DNA from: CAWFFV01 sp963814985 | Lineage (GTDB): Bacteria > Chloroflexota > Ktedonobacteria > Ktedonobacterales > Ktedonobacteraceae | Assembly (NCBI GenBank): GCA_963814985.1 | Contig: CAWFFV010000025.1 | Span: forward strand, 62,001 to 126,000 | Length of the DNA: 64,000 nucleotides | Direction: 5' to 3' | In this document: positions 58,349-64,000 of the stretch, one piece after another | How positions within the stretch are numbered: position 1 is the first letter of the stretch | How the letters are laid out: the number at the start of each line of letters is the position of its first letter | Translations under genes and position numbers: made by a program | The notes under the pieces: model-generated | Databases searched by the model: none | Told to the model about the DNA's origin: nothing | What the model saw: only the letters and a program-made list of their open reading frames with translations

Positions 58349-58942
58349 ATGACGCAAAGCAATTTGGAAGTTTCAGAACCATTAGATGTGTCAGTGATGA
58401 CGCCGTCGCCTGTATCAAATGTGCAGGACACAGAAGCCTCACCCAGCTTGCCCAGCTATCGCCCAACGGCATGGGCTGCTGTCAATCATGTGCTTGATAC
58501 CATTGACCATATGTCAGGTGGGCGTGCAGGTTGGTTTCAGCGTTTCTTCACCTATCTGTTTATTGGTGGAGCCGCATCACTTGTCAATCTGGCCGTTTTC
58601 TACCTGGTAGATTATCGTCTCGGGTTGCCCGTCAATGGGGTGGTGCATAATATCATTGCCTCAGTACTCGCCTGTGAAATTTCGATTATGGCAAATTTTA
58701 TTCCCAATGACCGTTTTACCTTTAGAGGTCTACCTGGATATGAGCGGTCCTGGTGGCAACGTTGTATGCGTTTCCATATTACTTCTCTTAGTGGAAGTAT
58801 TCTGACGTTTCTGATTCAATTTGCCTTTAGTTATGTGGGACATGTACCCCCGATTTTCGCTCAGGCGGCTGCCTTGATTCTCGTGCTGTTCTACAATTTC
58901 TCATTTCACCATATCTTTACTTACCGCCGTGTAAAGCATTAG
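58349..58942 (+). CDS. GtrA-like family membrane protein
   Basis: A 197-residue protein with four hydrophobic segments after a 65-residue N-terminal tail: RFFTYLFIGGAASLVNLAVF (about 66-88), NIIASVLACEISIMANFIPN, HITSLSGSILTFLIQFAFS and FAQAAALILVLFYNFSFHHI. DRFTFRGLPGYERS and HHIFTYRRV are typical of PF04138. The family is thought to carry lipid-linked sugars for cell-wall or exopolysaccharide glycosylation. The GGAGAT ribosome site is weak and 11 bases from the ATG. It is convergent with the phosphorylase gene across a palindromic repeat. Confidence 0.88.
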   Translation: MTQSNLEVSEPLDVSVMTPSPVSNVQDTEASPSLPSYRPTAWAAVNHVLDTIDHMSGGRAGWFQRFFTYLFIGGAASLVNLAVFYLVDYRLGLPVNGVVHNIIASVLACEISIMANFIPNDRFTFRGLPGYERSWWQRCMRFHITSLSGSILTFLIQFAFSYVGHVPPIFAQAAALILVLFYNFSFHHIFTYRRVKH

Positions 58943-58948
58943 GGTGTA

Positions 58949-59045
58949 GTAACTCTTCAGGTCTTCTGGCTCACTCTAGTTTGATGTGGATGGCAGGGTT
59001 TGCGGTCTGAGACCGCAAACCCTGCCATCCACATCAAACCGCTCG
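58949..59045. repeat. Module A repeat with a long central hairpin, truncated right side
   Basis: Left end GTAACTCTTCAGGT (58949-58962), then a central hairpin at 58979-59039 with 29-base arms around three bases; the core TTTGCGGTCTGAGACC differs from that of other copies but pairs perfectly. It fills the gap between two convergent genes, so it probably acts as a two-way terminator. The right hairpin and end are missing. Confidence 0.8.
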
Positions 59046-59055
59046 CACCCCTTGT

Positions 59056-61612
59056 TCAGGCCCAGCGAATCAAGCCCATTTCATACTTCTCACTCAGCTC
59101 TGGATGAGCAGGCACCACTCGTATGTTGTAGGCGATGCTGCCAGTCTCAGTAGGAGTCAGGTGAATATCGTAACGGTATGAGCCATCCAGTTCTCGTTTA
59201 GTGAAATTCATGGGTAAGGCATACTGGGGTTGAGTTTGCTCGTCGTTGACTTCCCCATAGACTAACTCAACACGGAAATCGTCAGGTTGCAGATTGTTCA
59301 CGCGTATCCAGGCGTGAACATTAAAGCCCTCACCAAGGCTGAGTTGGCCTTCACGACGCCCTTCAACATACAATTCCAGGCTCTTCCACCCCTCGCGGAC
59401 GCGTTCCTTCCATTTGGCAAGTATACGAGCCTTTTCGTAGTTGTTCTGGCTGATATACGTACTTTGTTCAATAGAGGGTACATAGTAGCGTGTTGCGTAC
59501 TCCTTTACCATGCGACGCATACTAAATGTGGGTGCACAGGTGCGAATAGCCTCCTTCATAAAACCAAGCCAGCGGTGAGGAATACCATCGGGACCACGCT
59601 CAAAAAAGGTGGGGATAATCTCATCTTCGAGGAGATGATACAGAGAGAGACTATCCGCCTCAGCCTGGATATCCTGATCGTGGTACTCGCGCTCTTCACC
59701 GATAGCCCAACCGTTCTTCTCATTGTAGCCCTCGGCCCACCAACCATCGAGAATGCTACAGTTGGGCTGTCCGTTGAGTGCGGCTTTCTGACCACTGGTC
59801 CCACTGGCCTCATAGGGACGGATGGGATTATTTAGCCAGAGATCCGTACCAGCAACAAGGTAACGGGCCATCTCGATATCATAGTTTTCCAGGAAGACAA
59901 TTTTCCCCTTGAAGCCTTCAGTACGTGATGCGCGGTAAATCTGCTCAATCAGAGCCTTGCCGGGATCGTCGGCAGGGTGAGCCTTGCCAGCAAAGATGAT
60001 TTGTACAGGTCGCTCTGGATCATTCAGGAGGTGGCGCAAGCGTTCAATGTTACGGAAGAGCAGAGTTGCGCGTTTGTAGGTTGCGAAGCGACGAGCAAAG
60101 CCAATCGTTAAGGCCCTGGGATCTAGCATCTGCTCAAACTCTGCGATCTGGAGCGAACCCTCACCCAGGCGTAGATGTTGATTCCTTAAGCGGCGGCGTG
60201 CGTAGGCTATCAAGAGTTCTTTGCGGAGAGTATGTGTCTTCCACAGTTCCTCATCGGGTATGGAATTAATATGCTTGTCCCAAAACTCCGGTTCATCAAC
60301 ATATCTTCCCCAATCTTTATCGAGGTAACGCCCAAAAAGCTCACTCACTTCGGGAGCAATCCATGAGAAGGTATGCACACCATTGGTAATGAAGTCGACA
60401 GGGACCTCTTCAGAGTCGATGCCTGGCCATAAGAACTGCCACATTTTGCGTGAGACCTCACCATGGAGTTTACTCACGCCGTTATGGTGACCTGTGAGCC
60501 TGAGTGCGAGAACCGTCATTCCATAAATGGACCCCCAGCCATGATCTTCGCGAGCCACTTCCATAAACTGCTCGCGGTTTATGCCGAGTTGTTCCCAATA
60601 AGAGCTAAAGTACTTATCGACCAGATCGTAGTTGAAGGTATCATTGCCAGCTGGTACCGGTGTATGTGTGGTAAAGAGCGCATTGGCGGCAATGGCCTCA
60701 CGAGCCTCATTAAAACTTAAACCTGTTGCAACCAATTCGCGGCAACGCTCTAGTGAGAGAAAGGCTGCATGCCCTTCGTTAATATGCCAGGCAGCGGGTG
60801 AGATACCCAGAGCACGCAGGGCACGTACGCCGCCAATGCCCAGAACGATCTCTTGTGAGATGCGAATTTCGCGATCACCACCGTAGAGGCGGGCTGACAG
60901 TTCGCGATCTGCTGGTGCATTGGGTGCAACATCCGTATCCATCAGGTATAAAGGGACACGTCCAACCATTAACTTCCAGATTTTAGCATAGAGTCGCCTT
61001 CCTGGTAGGTCGACGCTAATCATAATTTCATTGCCATCAGGCCCTGTAGCCGGAATGGCAGGAGCTTCTGAGAAGTGCAGTTTGTCGTATTGGGCTTCTT
61101 GTATACCGTTACGTGTGACGCGTTGATGGAAGTATCCTTGTGGATAGAGAAATCCCACCCCGACGAAGGGGAGGCCCAGGTCACTGGCCTCTTTACAATG
61201 GTCACCGGAAAGGATTCCCAGGCCACCAGAGTAAATAGGTAAAGACTCGTGTAATCCAAATTCCGCCGAGAAATAGGCAATAGTTTTGCCCACCAGTTCT
61301 GGATGGTTCAACGAAAACCAGGTTTCGTCAAGACGTGGGTGCATGTAGTGGTCGAAATCACTCATCACACTATCATACAGGTGCAGGTATTCTAAGTTCT
61401 CAGCGGCCTTTTCAAGTCTCTGTGGCTGCACATCGCTGAGAAAGTGAACAGGGTTGTGTCCCACTTGTTCCCAGAGGTCTGGATCGAGTGAAATCGTAGA
61501 GATCGCGTGCTTCAGGATGCCAGCTCCACCACAAATTGTAGGCTAGTTCATAGAGGCGATTAATGCGTGCTGGCATGACAGGGAAGACTGTTATACGACC
61601 ATAGGCTTTCAC
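59056..61612 (-). pseudogene. glgP: Alpha-glucan phosphorylase, one frameshift near the N terminus
   Basis: The N-terminal part (MKAYGRITVFPVMPARINRL, LAYNLWWSWHPEARDLYD) and the remainder, starting around DLWEQVGHNPVHFLSD, lie in different frames, with the break near 61495. The body is a GT35 phosphorylase of the short bacterial kind: SGGLGILSGDHCKEASDLGL, HTPVPAGNDTF, RRFATYKRA, and NNPIRPYEASGTSGQKAALN with the PLP lysine in SGQKAAL. Joined it is about 850 residues. It splits alpha-1,4-glucan with phosphate to glucose 1-phosphate, the first step of storage-glucan use and a source for exopolysaccharide sugars. Only the first ~40 residues are lost, so the break may be an error. Confidence 0.88.
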
Positions 61613-61748
61613 AGAGTTAAGCTCCCTTTCTTCTTATCTGAGGAATAGTATATGTTCACTCTCGTTGTCTCTGCATTGGAGTGTATATGAGAAGTTCTAC
61701 TCCGTCAAATCGAAGGATGAACATATACAATATTGCATATATTATAAG

Positions 61749-62116
61749 GTAACTATTCAGGTTCCTTTTTCCTGATTCCTCAGCGCCTACGGCGCTTCGC
61801 AGATTGTTTTATGTAATGAGTCATCCCGAACTTTTCCGGGACATGAAATGCCCTTTTGACCTGTTTGGCAAGCGGGAGTGCAGAGGGCGGCAGCCTTCTG
61901 CCGTGGTTCGGGGTGCCCCCGAAAAACATCTTTTCCTTCTTTTGCTCGCCGCTTGCGGCGGAGAGAGAGGAAAAAGAAGCTATTGGGACACCCCAAGCCC
62001 CTGGCAGGGAAACCCTGCACCCCCGGTTTTGGGAACTTTTTCAAAAGTTCGGGATGACTCATTAACATAAAACGAGAGCGAGCCACCGCAGGTGGCGAAG
62101 GAACCTGAATAGTTAC
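61749..62116. repeat. Module A repeat with module B inside its central arm
   Basis: The ends GTAACTATTCAGGT (61749-61762) and ACCTGAATAGTTAC (62103-62116) are perfect complements. The left hairpin here is AGCGCCTACGGCGCT and the right one GCCACCGCAGGTGGC, so the copy is inverted relative to that at 18183. In place of the central hairpin apex lies a 251-base module B. It sits in a gene-free stretch of about 900 bases (61613-62538). Confidence 0.82.
61814..62064. repeat. Module B repeat (AGTCATCCCGAACTTTT ends)
   Basis: TAATGAGTCATCCCGAACTT (61814-61833) is matched by its complement at 62045-62064 as perfect terminal inverted repeats of 22 bases including the next two on each side. The interior contains hairpins (CGGCAGCCTTCTGCCG; CGCCGCTTGCGGCG; CAGGGAAACCCTG) and an unconvincing Pro-rich frame without a ribosome site. 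Arms of the same sequence form the hairpin at 18148-18180. Confidence 0.78.
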
Positions 62117-62318
62117 TTTATAAGCGCGATTTAAACGTACTGGATTAGCTCTTGATAAGAGTATATCCCTTTTCCGAAAACAAGGTCAATGTTGTCTATC
62201 AGAGAATTGTCTTGAGGGACAAATTGTTCTATACTAATGGTCCGATAACCGCTTCTGGTTGTTTATCGGACGTGTGCCAGTGAAGCAGGAAGCTCACCCC
62301 ATGAGGATGGGAATTAAC

Positions 62319-62494
62319 GAGTCATCCCAGTAACTATTCAGGTACCCTCACCACCTGCGGCGGCTCGCTCTTGTTTTATGTGGGTTGCGGTGTTTGCGGC
62401 GCAAACACCGCAACCCACATAAAACAACTTGCGAAGCGCCTTCGGCGCTGAGGAATCAGGGAAAGAGACCTGAATAGTTACCGGGATGACTCAT
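62319..62494. repeat. Module A repeat flanked by module B half-sites
   Basis: GAGTCATCCC (62319-62328) and GGGATGACTC (62483-62492) enclose a full module A: GTAACTATTCAGGT (62330) and ACCTGAATAGTTAC (62468-62481), left hairpin CCACCTGCGGCGG, central hairpin 62371-62427 with 28-base arms around one base, right hairpin AGCGCCTTCGGCGCT. The arrangement means that A lies in the centre of a B palindrome. Confidence 0.85.
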
Positions 62495-62538
62495 CGGAGG
62501 ATGCCAAATAAGAAAGATAAGAAGAGAGAGATCATGGT

Positions 62539-63054
62539 ATGATAAGGAAGTCGCAATCCTCTCAATCAAGGCTCATTAGTGCGCTAGCAGGTGGCCTCCT
62601 GCTCGCTTTCGGTTTTGTCTGGTTTGGGTCGTTACTGTTGTCTCAACATGGGAGTGCACCACATATGCCAGGATTGTCAATTCCAGGTTTTGCTCCTACG
62701 CCTGTTCCTGCAGTACAGATTCCACAATTGCTAGCAGTGGGTATTACCCTGGGTCATGCTAACCAGACGCCAGCCTTGAGCCAGCAACAGGTACTCTTAA
62801 TTGCTGGTGAACTCGAACCAGATGCGGCTAGCAAAGCCAGGAATGTCTCTACCCAGTATGTACTGGTGACGAGTACTTCTGCTGTGCACGCTGCTCTGAA
62901 CAATACGCCAGTCTGGATGGTGTGGTACCAGCAGATACCACTAGAGCCTGCTGATGCTTCTGTCGATCCTACCCCCTATCCTCACTCATACCATGATCTC
63001 TACTTCTTTCTAGACGGGACCACGGGGAAAGAACTTTTGTCGGTATGGGTATAA
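62539..63054 (+). CDS. Membrane-anchored protein of unknown function
   Basis: A 171-residue protein with a basic N terminus (MIRKSQSSQSRL) and one hydrophobic segment (about 14-35: LAGGLLLAFGFVWFGSLLLS), then a Pro-rich spacer (GLSIPGFAPTPVPAVQIP) and a globular part of about 115 residues (QVLLIAGELEPDAASKARNV, YVLVTSTSAVHAALNNTPVW, HDLYFFLDGTTGKELLSVWV). The topology suggests an extracellular anchored domain; the ending is like PepSY-type domains, but the match is weak. It has no close neighbour on its strand. Function unknown. Confidence 0.65.
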   Translation: MIRKSQSSQSRLISALAGGLLLAFGFVWFGSLLLSQHGSAPHMPGLSIPGFAPTPVPAVQIPQLLAVGITLGHANQTPALSQQQVLLIAGELEPDAASKARNVSTQYVLVTSTSAVHAALNNTPVWMVWYQQIPLEPADASVDPTPYPHSYHDLYFFLDGTTGKELLSVWV

Positions 63055-63117
63055 AAATTTTCCTGAGAGTCTACCGACGTTGTTCCTGATGCCTGATGTA
63101 TACATAGAGAAAGGAAT

Positions 63118-63807
63118 TTAGTTGTCGTGCATCTTGATCCAGCCGTGACGTAGTGCGTGAACTACGGCAGCTGTACGGTCGTTGACAGACAATTTCTTGA
63201 GAATAGACGTAATATGATTTTTCACGGTCTGGTCGCTAATCTTGAGTGATTTGGCAATTTCTTTGTTGCTGTTGCCGCGTGCGATATAATCCAGGATTTC
63301 CACTTCACGGCTGGAGAGCGGCGAATAGAGATCCTTTGTCGTACCATCTTCCTCTTCGACCGTCAATTCGCGGAATGATTTGAGGACTCGGCTAGCAAGT
63401 TGTGGCTTCGAAAGTACATCATCATTGATCAGATATTCGCCGTTGCTAACCTTGCGCACTGCCTGGGTTAGTTCCTCCGGGGTAATATTGCGTGTATAAT
63501 AAGCCGCTGCACCCACCTTAATAGATTGAAAGAGACGCTCTTCATCCTCTGAAGGAGTAAGGATAATGATTGCCATTCGTGGTGCAATGTGGCGTGTCTG
63601 TCGAGCGATCTCAAGTGGATCAGAGGAGGTGAGTCCGGCATCGATCAGGGCTACATCGGGGCTATTCACACGAGCCAGTTCGAGCACATCAGTAGCGTCG
63701 GTTGACTCACCGACAATGACACAGTCGCCCATGCGTTCCAGGGTCGCGCGGATACCTTCACGGAATAGGGGTTGTTCATCGATAATGATGACACGTATCG
63801 TTTCCAT
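63118..63807 (-). CDS. NarL/FixJ-type response regulator
   Basis: A 229-residue regulator. The start at 63807 follows GAAGGA; a start at 63852 would add 15 residues of unlikely sequence. The receiver has VIIIDEQPLFREGIRATLE, DVALIDAGLTSSDP (phosphoacceptor Asp) and IIILTPSEDEE (Thr), but the position of the conserved Lys reads AAYYTRNITP, an Arg. The C-terminal LuxR-type helix-turn-helix has LSSREVEILDYIARGNSNKEI and SDQTVKNHITSILKKLSVND, complete. No sensor kinase lies within view (the end of the window is close). The Arg may alter the phosphorylation response, or the protein may be read without a phosphoryl signal. Confidence 0.88.
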   Translation of the reverse strand: METIRVIIIDEQPLFREGIRATLERMGDCVIVGESTDATDVLELARVNSPDVALIDAGLTSSDPLEIARQTRHIAPRMAIIILTPSEDEERLFQSIKVGAAAYYTRNITPEELTQAVRKVSNGEYLINDDVLSKPQLASRVLKSFRELTVEEEDGTTKDLYSPLSSREVEILDYIARGNSNKEIAKSLKISDQTVKNHITSILKKLSVNDRTAAVVHALRHGWIKMHDN

Positions 63808-64000
63808 GTAATTCCTTCGTTTGGAGTGCAGACAGCATGAGGGCATCCCCACCCTGCTCTCTGCCCTCTTCTTAATTAACTTAATAATATTTTTAGAAAG
63901 TAGCTTCTCCTTATTTGTATGAAAGGGAAGCTGTACTGCCTATAATTATTGCACCATTATACACATAAACCATGCTATGAACAATTGATAACAAAAAGGT

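Noticed and set aside
61804..62070. Frame of 88 codons (MFYVMSHPELF...) inside the repeat
   Set aside because: It lies wholly within module B, including its inverted ends; related peptides (MSHPELLFQKFG) appear where another copy of the end occurs, so they are translated repeat ends, not a gene.
6167..62494. CRISPR array
   Set aside because: The repeats are dispersed single intergenic elements with large inverted repeats; there are no regularly spaced direct repeats with unique spacers and no cas gene.

Overview
The window looks like a chromosomal piece of a Ktedonobacteria-type Chloroflexota (inference, from gene content only). The supporting features are a Ser/Thr kinase with TPRs, many CpsD-like and GT4 exopolysaccharide genes, a WGR/SWIM gene set, a glgP-type phosphorylase, base composition near 50% GC and large numbers of palindromic intergenic repeats. 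No rRNA, tRNA, CRISPR array, integrase or transposase gene was recognised.

Layout. 1-3101: tandem Ser/Thr kinase-TPR genes (a left-edge fragment, a badly degraded copy, one intact gene). 3193-28102: an exopolysaccharide locus with three GT4 and one GT2 glycosyltransferases, three Wzz/CpsD-type co-polymerases, a Wzy-like polymerase/ligase, a Wzx-like flippase (interrupted by a stop), three type I phosphodiesterase/alkaline-phosphatase-like genes (two broken), three tandem secreted phosphoesterases with CBM25/26-like modules, a lipoprotein and a GH5 cellulase-like enzyme. 28228-33292: cytidylate-kinase-like protein, YggT, GlsB/YeaQ, tandem UspA and an M20 dipeptidase. 33517-37567: acetylglutamate-kinase homologue, a P-loop protein, a LysR regulator and a CitE/HpcH-type lyase. 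37784-43180: a membrane-anchored duplicated Gmad2-like protein, then an amine-oxidoreductase plus homocysteine-methyltransferase operon. 43421-54956: two near-identical APC-permease/histidine-kinase fusions, two MHS-family MFS carriers, and a two-component pair. 55073-58146: WGR/SWIM trio. 58349-63807: GtrA, alpha-glucan phosphorylase, an anchored unknown and a NarL-type regulator.

How it works together. The exopolysaccharide region has the parts of a Wzx/Wzy-type pathway: glycosyltransferases build a lipid-linked unit, a flippase exports it, the polymerase and co-polymerases extend it, and a hydrolase trims it. No initiating sugar-phosphate transferase is visible. The 43-55 kb region reads as nutrient sensing coupled to transport.

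Two properties dominate the window. First, at least ten copies of a hyper-palindromic, cloverleaf-like repeat lie between genes. The arm sequences differ between copies while pairing is retained, and the repeat is nested with a second palindromic module. Second, about fifteen genes carry single-base frameshifts or an in-frame stop, often at homopolymers and often in genes that have a close paralogue nearby. Consensus error is therefore as likely as real decay, and all 'pseudogene' calls here carry that caveat.
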